Below, piece after piece: positions 1-6,768 of a DNA stretch of 8,103 bases. Position 1 is the first letter of the stretch; the number at the start of each line of letters is the position of its first letter. This DNA comes from Bacteroidales bacterium UBA4363 (lineage in GTDB: Bacteria; Bacteroidota; Bacteroidia; Bacteroidales; Paludibacteraceae). A program made the position numbers and the translations under genes. Location: contig DGSL01000006.1 in the NCBI GenBank assembly GCA_002393965.1, forward strand, positions 75,252 through 83,354. The letters are read 5' to 3'. The notes below the pieces were generated by a model that did not search any database, was not told the origin of the DNA, and saw nothing but the letters and a program-made list of their open reading frames with translations.

Positions 1-32
1 TTGTTTCACAAGACATTTTGGGCGGACGGAGA

Positions 33-120
33 GGTGACGCTCCTATGGAGTTCTGAGCGGAATGGGCGTTTTATACAGGGGTTGAAACCCCTGCCTGTAT
101 TATAACGTCCCTACGGGACT
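33..120. repeat. Palindromic composite repeat, unit 1
   Basis: First of two tandem units with the order small hairpin, large hairpin, small hairpin. The first small hairpin has arms CTCC (40-43) and GGAG (47-50) around TAT. The large hairpin has perfect 8-bp arms (76-83 and 86-93) of the type CAGGGGTT/AACCCCTG, followed by CCTGT. The second small hairpin has arms GTCCC (107-111) and GGGAC (115-119) around TAC. The architecture is seen directly. The resemblance to REP-type palindromes mobilised by RAYT transposases is inference, and no such transposase lies in the window. Confidence 0.8.
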
Positions 121-131
121 TGCTATGGGGT

Positions 132-221
132 GGTGACGCTCCTACGGAGTTCTAAGTGGCCGGACATTGTGAAAGCAGGGGTTACACCCCTGCCTGTGAT
201 CTGTCACCCCTACGGGGTTCT
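132..221. repeat. Palindromic composite repeat, unit 2
   Basis: Second unit, offset 99 bp from the first. Its opening 22 bases (132-153) match 33-54 with one mismatch. Small hairpin CTCC/GGAG (139-142, 146-149) has loop TAC. The large hairpin has 8-bp arms GCAGGGGT/ACCCCTGC (175-182, 186-193) and is again followed by CCTGT. The last small hairpin is ACCCC/GGGGT (206-210, 214-218) with loop TAC. Hairpin centres are spaced as in unit 1 (68 bp between the two small hairpins), while the sequence between hairpins is poorly conserved. This suggests that structure, not coding, is conserved. Confidence 0.8.
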
Positions 222-238
222 GCTTGGTCTGACGCCGG

Positions 239-258
239 AAAGGCGGGGGCCTTTTGTT
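239..258 (+). terminator. Weak terminator-like hairpin
   Basis: A 6-bp stem AAAGGC (239-244) and GCCTTT (249-254) with a GGGG loop is followed by a T-rich stretch interrupted by one G. It could end a transcript entering from the left of the window, but the stem is short and the T-run impure. It lies directly after the repeat array and could equally be part of it. Confidence 0.3.
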
Positions 259-315
259 TCCAATGAATCGGGAGACACCTTGGCATCGTTTTTGAATAAA
301 CCTTTTATAATCGCC

Positions 316-352
316 AAAACGAAAAGTACACGTTTTTAAAACGAAAAGTACA
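316..352. repeat. Short AT-rich direct repeat, 22-bp period
   Basis: The 15-mer AAAACGAAAAGTACA occurs at 316-330 and again, identical, at 338-352. Each copy is followed by a T-run (332-337 and 353-357). The first copy begins AAAACG and is followed by CGTTTT (331-336), so it can also fold as a weak hairpin. There are only two copies, so this is not an array. Its role is unknown. Confidence 0.75.
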
Positions 353-367
353 TTTTTCAAAAAAAGG

Positions 368-406
368 AAGGCAGAGAACCGGTAAGTGGCGGTACTCTGC
401 CTTTTT
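368..406. terminator. Intrinsic terminator hairpin, possibly bidirectional
   Basis: A 9-bp perfect stem, AAGGCAGAG (368-376) and CTCTGCCTT (395-403), encloses a smaller inner stem ACCG/CGGT (378-381, 390-393). It runs into five T's (402-406) on the plus strand. On the other strand it is followed by the complement of an A-run (359-365), so it could act in both directions. It isolates the helicase transcription unit from whatever lies to the left. Confidence 0.65.
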
Positions 407-569
407 GTCGTTCAAACGGCGGATGAATGCAGTTTAATCACTTGCTAATTGATAATACCTGTCTTCTGTTTCTCGCACCTCTCAGATCCTTGCACAGATA
501 TCTTTTCTTCATCACGAAGTCGATGCCAAGTGGAGAGGGTATGTATTTCGGGAATAAGTCCAAAAATTC
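407..569. other. Intergenic leader without a supportable gene
   Basis: This is the left part of the 236-bp spacer between the terminator hairpin and the helicase gene. An 80-codon minus-strand frame runs through it (438-677) but overlaps the helicase start and shows no recognisable motif. I see no RNA gene, riboswitch-like structure or repeat here. The only signal is the helicase promoter at the right end. Confidence 0.5.
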
Positions 570-577
570 TATCTTTG
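546..577 (+). promoter_or_regulatory. Probable promoter of the pcrA-queH unit
   Basis: TATCTTTG at 570-577 is an exact match to the Bacteroidota -7 box TAnnTTTG. Twenty bases upstream is TTTC (546-549), one mismatch from the TTTG -33 element. Transcription would start near 583, giving a leader of about 60 nt before the ATG at 643. The placement is inferred from the consensus alone. Confidence 0.55.
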
Positions 578-642
578 TAAATTCATAAACGAATACTCTC
601 CCCCCGTAATTCTCCTTCGACCTTATTTCACAGAAATCAGGC

Positions 643-2985
643 ATGAAAAAAGACAGTGAACTACTTAACGACCTCAACGAAAGCCAGCGTGAGGCCGTAC
701 TTTATAATGAAGGTCCGTCGCTGGTCATTGCAGGAGCCGGATCGGGTAAGACACGTGTATTGACCTATAAGGTTGCGTGGCTCATCCAGCAGGGGCTGCC
801 ACCAGAAAGCATCCTATCGCTGACATTCACCAACAAGGCCGCCCGTGAGATGCGTGAGCGGATTGCGTCGATGGTCGGATGGTTCGTTGCACGTCGCATC
901 TTCATGGGTACGTTTCACTCCGTCTTCGGTCGATTCCTACGGACTCATGCGGCACTCATTGGATTCACGCCCGACTTCACCATCTATGATACGACAGACA
1001 GTAAGAGTCTGATGAAATCCATCATCAAAGACGCGGGTCTGGACGAGAAGCAATACAAGACAACCACGGTCCTGAATCGTATTTCATCCGCCAAGAACCA
1101 CCTCATAGCGGCGCGGGTATATGTCAATGACGAAAACATCATGCGAGCGGACCGAGAGCAACAGATGCCGATGTTGGGAGAACTGTACATGCGCTATGCG
1201 GACCGATGCAAAATGAGTAATGCGATGGACTTCGACGACATGCTCCTCTTCACCAACATCCTTTTCCGTGATCATCCCGACGTATTGCAGCAGTATCAAG
1301 ACTTTTTCCAGTACATCTTAGTGGACGAGTATCAAGATACCAACTTCGCCCAATATCTCATCATAAAGAAACTTGCAGAGAATCACCATCGACTGTGTGT
1401 AGTAGGCGATGATGCTCAGAGCATCTACTCCTTTCGCGGTGCCAACATCGACAACATCCTCGGTTTCCAGAAACAGTATCCGGAGTGTCGTCTATTCAAA
1501 CTGGAGCAGAACTACCGTTCGACTCAGACCATTGTCAACGCCGCGAACAGTCTGATAGGCAAGAACCACGGTCAGATTCGCAAACACGTATTCTCCGAAA
1601 ACGAAAAGGGAGAAAAGATCGAAGTCAAGGGTGTTTACAGCGACATGGAAGAGGGTTTCAGCGTAGCGAACGACATTCGTTCCCTGCACCGCAAGGATTC
1701 GTATGAAGACATTGCGATACTGTATCGCACCAATGCCCAGAGCCGTGTGATAGAAGATGCCATGCGCAAGTCAGCCATTCCGTACCGTATCTACGGCGGT
1801 CTCTCGTTCTATCAGCGGCGAGAGATCAAGGATGCGATCTGTTACCTACGTCTTGTGCTGAACACGAATGACGAAGAGGCGCTCAAGCGCGTCATCAACG
1901 TCCCGACGCGCGGAATCGGTGAAACCACGCTCCGCAAATTGCTGGACTCAGCGCATCTGCATGGTGTTTCGGTGTGGGAGGTACTCCATGATCCGATATC
2001 CTTCAACCTAAACGTCCATTCCGGCACATCCCGCCGTCTTGCCGAGTTCGCCTCGATCATCGAGTCCCACCGTCAGCATCTCACCGACAGAGACGCATAC
2101 ACATTGGCGAAAGAGATCATCCAATCGTCGGGACTGCTTAGGGAAGCCCGAGAAGACGAGAGTGCCGAGGGCAAGAGTCGTGAGGAGAACTTAGAGGAAC
2201 TGCTCAACGCCATACATGACTTCTCGGATTCCCGATATGAGGAGACGGGAGAGACTGTCCTATTGAAGGACTTCATGGCCGAAGTGTCGCTCCAGACCGA
2301 TCAGGACCAGAAAGAGGATGACGCTCAGACTGAGAAAGTAACCCTGATGACTGTCCATGCAGCCAAGGGATTGGAGTTCAAGCACGTCTTCATTGTTGGC
2401 ATGGAAGAGGAACTCTTCCCAAGCAATCTATCTCGGACAGAGCGGGAAATCGAAGAGGAACGTCGTCTATTCTACGTAGCGCTCACGAGAGCCAAGCAGA
2501 CCTGTCATATCAGTCATGCGCGCAGTCGTTTTCGTAATGGTCAGACGAACCTCTGCACTCCGAGTCGTTTTCTCTCGGACATAGATCTCACCTATCTAGA
2601 CATAGAAGACTCGAATCTCTTCCGTGACCCATCTGGAGGAGCGGAGACATACGAAGACGAATGGTTGAGAGAGCGTCAGACGTTCGGAGGAGCGGTCTTT
2701 CGGAGAGAGCATCCGGAGGTATTGGGAAGCCACATATCTACGTCAGAAAAGAAAGACCTCCGACATCTGAAAAAGATACCTACCACGTCAGCCCCTGAGC
2801 GGAGGACGGAAGCCCCGAACGGGATGCGCATCGGTTCGGTCGTCGAGCACGCTAATTTCGGTAAAGGCATAGTAGAGGACCTCACGACACTGGGCAACGA
2901 CTGGCGAGCCACGGTTCGTTTCGAGCACGTTGGCGTCAAGAACCTGTTGTTGAAATTCGCCAAACTCACCATCCTGAAACCATGA
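643..2985 (+). CDS. pcrA: PcrA/UvrD-type ATP-dependent DNA helicase (SF1A)
   Basis: This 780-residue 3'-5' helicase has all superfamily 1A motifs in order: Q motif NESQREAV (12-19), Walker A GAGSGKT (31-37), motif Ia LTFTNKAAREM (60-70), Ib GTFHSVFGRFLR (89-100), Walker B ILVDEYQDTN (225-234), motif III VVGDDAQSIYSFRGAN (253-268), motif IV EQNYRST (288-294), motif V region TVHAAKGLEF (570-579) and motif VI EERRLFYVALTRAK (605-618). The C-terminal segment GSVVEHANFGKGIVEDL (731-747) is the PcrA/UvrD Tudor-like module, known in relatives to contact RNA polymerase. Together with the full length this favours PcrA/UvrD over Rep, which lacks that module. The family acts in nucleotide excision repair, in clearing stalled polymerases and in removing proteins from DNA. 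ATG 643 places the Q motif at the usual distance from the N-terminus. The gene overlaps queH by four bases (ATGA). No key residue is missing. UvrD and PcrA names are interchangeable here. Confidence 0.95.
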   Translation: MKKDSELLNDLNESQREAVLYNEGPSLVIAGAGSGKTRVLTYKVAWLIQQGLPPESILSLTFTNKAAREMRERIASMVGWFVARRIFMGTFHSVFGRFLRTHAALIGFTPDFTIYDTTDSKSLMKSIIKDAGLDEKQYKTTTVLNRISSAKNHLIAARVYVNDENIMRADREQQMPMLGELYMRYADRCKMSNAMDFDDMLLFTNILFRDHPDVLQQYQDFFQYILVDEYQDTNFAQYLIIKKLAENHHRLCVVGDDAQSIYSFRGANIDNILGFQKQYPECRLFKLEQNYRSTQTIVNAANSLIGKNHGQIRKHVFSENEKGEKIEVKGVYSDMEEGFSVANDIRSLHRKDSYEDIAILYRTNAQSRVIEDAMRKSAIPYRIYGGLSFYQRREIKDAICYLRLVLNTNDEEALKRVINVPTRGIGETTLRKLLDSAHLHGVSVWEVLHDPISFNLNVHSGTSRRLAEFASIIESHRQHLTDRDAYTLAKEIIQSSGLLREAREDESAEGKSREENLEELLNAIHDFSDSRYEETGETVLLKDFMAEVSLQTDQDQKEDDAQTEKVTLMTVHAAKGLEFKHVFIVGMEEELFPSNLSRTEREIEEERRLFYVALTRAKQTCHISHARSRFRNGQTNLCTPSRFLSDIDLTYLDIEDSNLFRDPSGGAETYEDEWLRERQTFGGAVFRREHPEVLGSHISTSEKKDLRHLKKIPTTSAPERRTEAPNGMRIGSVVEHANFGKGIVEDLTTLGNDWRATVRFEHVGVKNLLLKFAKLTILKP

Positions 2986-3614
2986 ATCAAAGCGTCATCC
3001 GCATACCAGAAGAAGTAAGTCTCAGCGGTCAACTTGTGTTGCATGCGTGTTGTGCGCCGTGTTCAACCGCCATTGTCGAGTGGTTACTTGCTCACGAGAT
3101 ACGCCCTATTATCTTCTATTATAACCCCAACATCTACCCTTATGAAGAATATGAGCTTCGCAAGGAAGAGAGCAAGCGCCACGCGAAGCTCAACGGAATA
3201 GAATGGTACGATGGAGACTGGGAGCATGCGAAGTGGGTCACGGAGATGTGCGGTCACGAAAATGATCCAGAGAGAGGGGCACGTTGTTCGCTCTGTTTCG
3301 GTATGCGTCTGAGGGCAGCGGCAGCCTTTGCGCGGAAGTCGGGCATTCTGACGTTCGCCACCACACTAGCCTCATCGCGATGGAAGAACATAGTACAAGT
3401 CAATCAGGCGGGAGAAGAAGCCGGACGTGCGGAGAGAGTACGATTTTGGGCGCAGAACTGGCGACGAGGCGGTCTTCAGGAGCGTCGGAATGAGTTATTG
3501 CGTGAAGGTCGGTTTTACAATCAGCGTTATTGTGGATGTGAGTACTCACTCAGCGGTGTGGCTGAACGAACCTCACCGACTGCATCTGTTCCGACTCCAT
3601 GCGATATCGGTTGA
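2982..3614 (+). CDS. queH: Epoxyqueuosine reductase QueH (DUF208 family)
   Basis: This 210-residue protein catalyses the last step of queuosine synthesis, reducing epoxyqueuosine to queuosine at the wobble position of tRNAs with GUN anticodons. It is the non-homologous alternative to the cobalamin-dependent QueG. The family cysteines are all present: HACCAPCS with Cys23, Cys24 and Cys27; RCSLCFGMRL with Cys102 and Cys105; and YCGCEYS with Cys184 and Cys186. In studied QueH proteins such cysteines hold a [4Fe-4S] cluster and an adjacent metal. The ATG lies inside the helicase stop (ATGA), so translation is probably coupled. Family similarity stops at CGCEYSL (184-190). The last 20 residues are Ser/Thr/Pro-rich, look unconserved, and coincide exactly with the stretch antisense to the end of the GHL10 gene. 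Function is confident, but the reason for pairing with a helicase is unknown. Confidence 0.93.
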   Translation: MNQSVIRIPEEVSLSGQLVLHACCAPCSTAIVEWLLAHEIRPIIFYYNPNIYPYEEYELRKEESKRHAKLNGIEWYDGDWEHAKWVTEMCGHENDPERGARCSLCFGMRLRAAAAFARKSGILTFATTLASSRWKNIVQVNQAGEEAGRAERVRFWAQNWRRGGLQERRNELLREGRFYNQRYCGCEYSLSGVAERTSPTASVPTPCDIG

Positions 3615-5199
3615 AAGTCGTGACGCAGACATCATACTCTCCTTCTTCTGAGACATAAGGAGTCAAGTCTGCTGCCGTATTGTGCGTCAAGAAAGTCGGG
3701 TGAGTCATAGAGGGCATGGTCATTGTCGCAGCAGTTGCCGTTCCGTCGGGCAAATGTTCCCGTTTCGTCACATAGACGGCATAGAACAGCGGATTGAGTC
3801 CATGATCCAGAGAATCGAGACATACGGCATCCCATGTCAGCATCACCTCGTCGTTTCCGTCGTCCTGAGTGCCCATGCTTCGTTCGAGCCTCACGTTGCG
3901 AGGTTGCGGTGAGACGTAGAAGAACGCTGAATCGCCCGACGCGATACGTGGAGCGGGCGGAGTCAGTACGTTGTCGGAATAGAGGAACTGCTGAAGAGAA
4001 TCATTGAGGCCTTGAATATTGCGAACAAAATACTTAGCGGAATAGAACATTTCCCCCTTCACCTGTTCGCCAAAGGAGCGGTTCAAGCGCATCTGCCTCA
4101 CCAGTTCGTTGGGCCGTTGCCATGCTGGAGCTGTCATTTTCTGAGCCGGGAAAGACGCGTAGAGCGAGATATAAAGATTCGTCCTGTCGTCCGGAGTATT
4201 GGCGATCCACCACGGGAGCAGTACGCCATAGTCGGCGTTGCGTTTTCCTATCTCCCAATACAACTGAGGAGCCACATAGTCAATCCACCCCTTCTCCATC
4301 CATTTCAAGACATCGGCGTACAAGTCGTCATAGTTCTGCAATCCGCGCATTGTCTCGGACCCCCGCACGTCGTTAGTCCTGTGTCGCCAGACGCCAAACG
4401 GGCTGATTCCGAACTGCACCCATGGTTTGGCATGCCGTATGGTCTCGGAGACCGCCTGGATGGTCCGATCCACATTATCTCTGCGCCAGTCGTCGATGGA
4501 CGAGAACCCACGCGGGTTCTCGCGGAACGTCTGCAGGTCCTGGAATGTCTCACCAGGTACGGGATAAGGATAGAAATAATCATCAAAGACCACGGCGTCA
4601 ACGTCGTAGCGTCTCACGACATCCTCCACAATATGGCAGAGATACTCATGAGTCTCGTCCATTCCAGGATTGAAATAGAATCGTCCGTTGTACTTCACGA
4701 ACCATTCGGGATGTCGGAGCAAAGCGTGAGAAGCGTCGAGCGACGAGGTATTGGAAAACATCGTGGCGCGATAGGGGTTTATCCATACGTGCACCTCCAT
4801 ACAACGGCTGTGAGCTTCGGCTATCAAAAACGAAAGTGGATCGTAGTAAGGATTTGACTCCAGTCCCTGCCGTCCATTCAGATAGAGAGACCATGGTTCA
4901 ATCTGAGAATCGTAGAGGGCATCCGCTGAAGGTCGTATCTGGAAAATGACCGTATTGATACCGTTCTGGCTAAACGAATCAAGGTAGCGTCTCAACTCGC
5001 GTTGCTGCGTCTCCACGGGCAGTCCTTTCTCGGACGGCCAGTCGATATTAGCCACCGTCGCCATCCATACGGCGCGCATCTCTCGCTTGGCAGCAAATAA
5101 AGACGAAAAGAGCGACAGGAAGAGTATTGTCCACAAAAGTGCCCCCCAACGTATGCGTTTCGTTACCCATCCATCCCTTCTATTTACAGATTCATCCAT
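3550..5199 (-). CDS. Exported GHL10 (DUF187) glycosyl hydrolase-like protein
   Basis: This 549-residue protein has a signal peptide: basic n-region (KRIR, 14-17), hydrophobic stretch about 19-36 and probable cleavage after LFAA (34-37). There is no lipobox cysteine, so it should be a soluble periplasmic or secreted protein. The GHL10 TIM-barrel domain spans about 39-420. Its family blocks are REMRAVWMATVANIDWPS (39-56), FQIRPSADALYDS (86-98), HVWINPYRA (137-145), FNPG (176-179), DAVVFDDYFYPYP (201-213) with paired acidic residues in the likely active site, FGISPFGVWRH (263-273) and YVAPQLYW (308-315). Residues about 430-549 form a second beta-rich, possibly fibronectin-III-like domain. E. coli DigH (YddW), with the same domain, cleaves peptidoglycan glycan strands stripped of peptides, so a similar wall-processing role is plausible but inferred. 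The gene points towards queH and overlaps its last 65 bp. No clear promoter was found upstream; GACCTTCGC on the minus strand (5228-5236) is only a poor -7 match. Confidence 0.9.
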   Translation of the reverse strand: MDESVNRRDGWVTKRIRWGALLWTILFLSLFSSLFAAKREMRAVWMATVANIDWPSEKGLPVETQQRELRRYLDSFSQNGINTVIFQIRPSADALYDSQIEPWSLYLNGRQGLESNPYYDPLSFLIAEAHSRCMEVHVWINPYRATMFSNTSSLDASHALLRHPEWFVKYNGRFYFNPGMDETHEYLCHIVEDVVRRYDVDAVVFDDYFYPYPVPGETFQDLQTFRENPRGFSSIDDWRRDNVDRTIQAVSETIRHAKPWVQFGISPFGVWRHRTNDVRGSETMRGLQNYDDLYADVLKWMEKGWIDYVAPQLYWEIGKRNADYGVLLPWWIANTPDDRTNLYISLYASFPAQKMTAPAWQRPNELVRQMRLNRSFGEQVKGEMFYSAKYFVRNIQGLNDSLQQFLYSDNVLTPPAPRIASGDSAFFYVSPQPRNVRLERSMGTQDDGNDEVMLTWDAVCLDSLDHGLNPLFYAVYVTKREHLPDGTATAATMTMPSMTHPTFLTHNTAADLTPYVSEEGEYDVCVTTFNRYRMESEQMQSVRFVQPHR

Positions 5200-5375
5200 T
5201 CGTCGCTGATTATTGTTTAATCTTTTTGCGAAGGTCTATAAAATTTTCCGTACTCTTGTTATCTACCTGCGTCTTTTTTAGTTTACGCAAAAGGAAAGAG
5301 CAAGTTGACGCCATGCAGAAGGGAGAAGCGTCAGAGCGGGTGATTCATTGCCCTTGACAGACGAAACATTAAGGA

Positions 5376-5407
5376 TTTGCACATTCCAAATTATAGCGGT
5401 AAATTTG
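5376..5407 (+). promoter_or_regulatory. Promoter of the regulator-lptE unit
   Basis: TTTG (5376-5379), 20 bases, then TAAATTTG (5400-5407) fit the Bacteroidota housekeeping consensus TTTG-N19-21-TAnnTTTG with no mismatch. This is the best promoter in the window. The expected start is near 5413, leaving about 29 nt to the ATG at 5442. No -24/-12 sigma-54 promoter (GG-N10-GC type) was recognised here, so the regulator gene appears to be transcribed by the primary sigma factor. Confidence 0.75.
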
Positions 5408-5426
5408 TCATGTTTGATATGACAAA
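5404..5426. promoter_or_regulatory. Inverted repeat across the promoter start, candidate operator
   Basis: TTTGTCAT (5404-5411) and ATGACAAA (5419-5426) are perfect 8-bp inverted repeats separated by 7 bases. The left arm contains the last four bases of the -7 box, and the spacer covers the expected transcription start. A dimeric protein bound here would block initiation. The Fis-type DNA-binding domain of the gene just downstream makes autoregulation an obvious but unproven possibility. In RNA it would make only an AU-rich hairpin without a terminator tail. Confidence 0.5.
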
Positions 5427-5441
5427 AATGCACTACTAACC

Positions 5442-6734
5442 ATGCAAAATGCTGAAATACAATCCGTCAAGAACCGGTTTGGCATCATCGGCAACTCTGA
5501 GGCTCTCAACCGAGCCATTGAAACAGCCGTTCAGGTAGCCCCGACGGACCTTACCGTGCTGATACAAGGCGAGAGCGGTGTAGGCAAGGAGAACATAGCA
5601 CAGATCATCCATCAATACAGTGTACGCAAACACGCACCCTACATTGCCGTGAACTGCGGTGCGATTCCGAGTGGTACGGTGGACAGTGAGCTCTTCGGAC
5701 ATGAGAAAGGAGCTTTCACCGATGCCAAGAACGAGCGCAAGGGATATTTTGAGATAGCAGAGGGTGGCACCATCTTCCTTGATGAAGTGGGCGAACTGCC
5801 GCTTGACGTGCAGAGCAAGTTGTTGCGTGTGTTGGAGAATCACGAATACATCCGAGTGGGAGGCAGTAAAGTACAGAAAGCCAACGTACGTGTTGTCGGG
5901 GCGACGAATGTCAATCTGGAGCAGGCTATTGCGGACGGTAAATTCCGCACGGATCTCTATTACCGCATGAACACCATACCGATCAGGATGCCATCGTTGC
6001 GAGAGCGGAAAGAAGACATCAACCTACTTTTCCGCAAATTCGCAAGCGACTTTGCTGAGACCTACCACCGTCCCTCTGTCAAATTGGATCCATCAGCCCA
6101 GGAAGTTCTTGCCTCCTACCCCTGGCCAGGCAACATCCGTCAATTGAAGAATATTGCCGAACAGATTTCCGCCATCAGCGGCGGTCGTGAGATCAGTGCT
6201 CAGATGTTGCTGGAGTACCTACCCGAACGTAAAACAACCTCCTACATTCCCACCATTGCGGGAACGCACAATGCAAAGACCTTCGAGAACGAGCGAGAGA
6301 TACTCTATCAGGTACTCTTCGACATGAAGAAAGACATGCAGGACCTCAAGAAACTCGTCAACGAGATCATACAGAAAGGCAACATACACGTTGATTCTCC
6401 GCTGAATCTCTCAGACAGTTCCACCGCCATCCTTGACCACATCAAGTCAGGTGACTTCCAGCAAGTTGACGAGGAAGAACTTCTGGAGCCAAAGGCTGAC
6501 GGTCACGTCACTGTCTTGTCCGCCCCTCAGGTTGTATCGAGCAAGCATACGCCCCTCTCGGCCATTGACGAGGCCATAGTGGATGCAGGAGAGACGCTGT
6601 CGCTTGCTGAGATTGAGAAAGAGACGATACGCAAGGCCCTTGAGAAGCATCGTGGGCGTCGTAAGTTAGCTGCCAAAGAACTCGGATTTTCCGAACGAAC
6701 GCTCTACCGCAAGATCAAAGAATACGGCCTCTGA
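5442..6734 (+). CDS. Sigma-54-type enhancer-binding regulator (AAA+ plus Fis HTH)
   Basis: This 430-residue regulator has an AAA+ domain from the N-terminus (about 14-262) and no receiver, PAS or GAF domain, as in PspF. Visible motifs are Walker A GESGVGKE (43-50), the sigma-54-contact loop as GAFTDA (90-95) rather than GAFTGA, Walker B GGTIFLDEVGELP (108-120), sensor I ATNVN (154-158), arginine-finger region FRTDLYYRMN (168-177) and sensor II WPGNIRQLKN (228-237). A linker of about 130 residues follows. It holds a probable coiled coil at 288-309 with hydrophobic residues in strict 4-3 spacing. The C-terminus (about 392-430, ending ERTLYRKIKEYGL) is a Fis-family helix-turn-helix. Such proteins bind upstream DNA and use ATP to open promoters held by RpoN. 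Whether this one does is uncertain because of the altered loop. It has a good promoter with an inverted repeat, and lptE starts 34 bp downstream, so the two are probably co-transcribed. Confidence 0.92.
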   Translation: MQNAEIQSVKNRFGIIGNSEALNRAIETAVQVAPTDLTVLIQGESGVGKENIAQIIHQYSVRKHAPYIAVNCGAIPSGTVDSELFGHEKGAFTDAKNERKGYFEIAEGGTIFLDEVGELPLDVQSKLLRVLENHEYIRVGGSKVQKANVRVVGATNVNLEQAIADGKFRTDLYYRMNTIPIRMPSLRERKEDINLLFRKFASDFAETYHRPSVKLDPSAQEVLASYPWPGNIRQLKNIAEQISAISGGREISAQMLLEYLPERKTTSYIPTIAGTHNAKTFENEREILYQVLFDMKKDMQDLKKLVNEIIQKGNIHVDSPLNLSDSSTAILDHIKSGDFQQVDEEELLEPKADGHVTVLSAPQVVSSKHTPLSAIDEAIVDAGETLSLAEIEKETIRKALEKHRGRRKLAAKELGFSERTLYRKIKEYGL

Positions 6735-6768
6735 GTGATTTCGAAAAAAGATTATTTAAATATCACCG

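Noticed and set aside
33..153. Repeated 22-mer considered as a CRISPR array
   Set aside because: There are only two copies with a 77-bp gap that itself contains hairpins, the repeats are short palindromes, and no cas gene is present.
130..360. Two frames of about 70 residues on opposite strands
   Set aside because: Both translate the palindromic repeats and AT-rich direct repeats. The coding potential is a by-product of repeat sequence.
438..677. 79-residue minus-strand frame before and into pcrA
   Set aside because: It overlaps the helicase start and promoter, has no recognised motif, and its opposite strand is better explained as a leader.
4012..4857. 281-residue plus-strand frame
   Set aside because: It is antisense to the GHL10 gene, whose family motifs are unmistakable. 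It has no recognisable domain and arises from codon bias on the other strand.
5268..5289. TGCGT/ACGCA hairpin in the divergent spacer as a terminator
   Set aside because: The stem is only 5 bp with a 12-base T-rich loop and no following T-run, and there is no gene it could end.
5354..5359. TTGACA resembling an E. coli -35 box
   Set aside because: There is no TATAAT-like box at 16-18 bp, and Bacteroidota promoters do not use this element. The TTTG/TAAATTTG pair just downstream fits far better.
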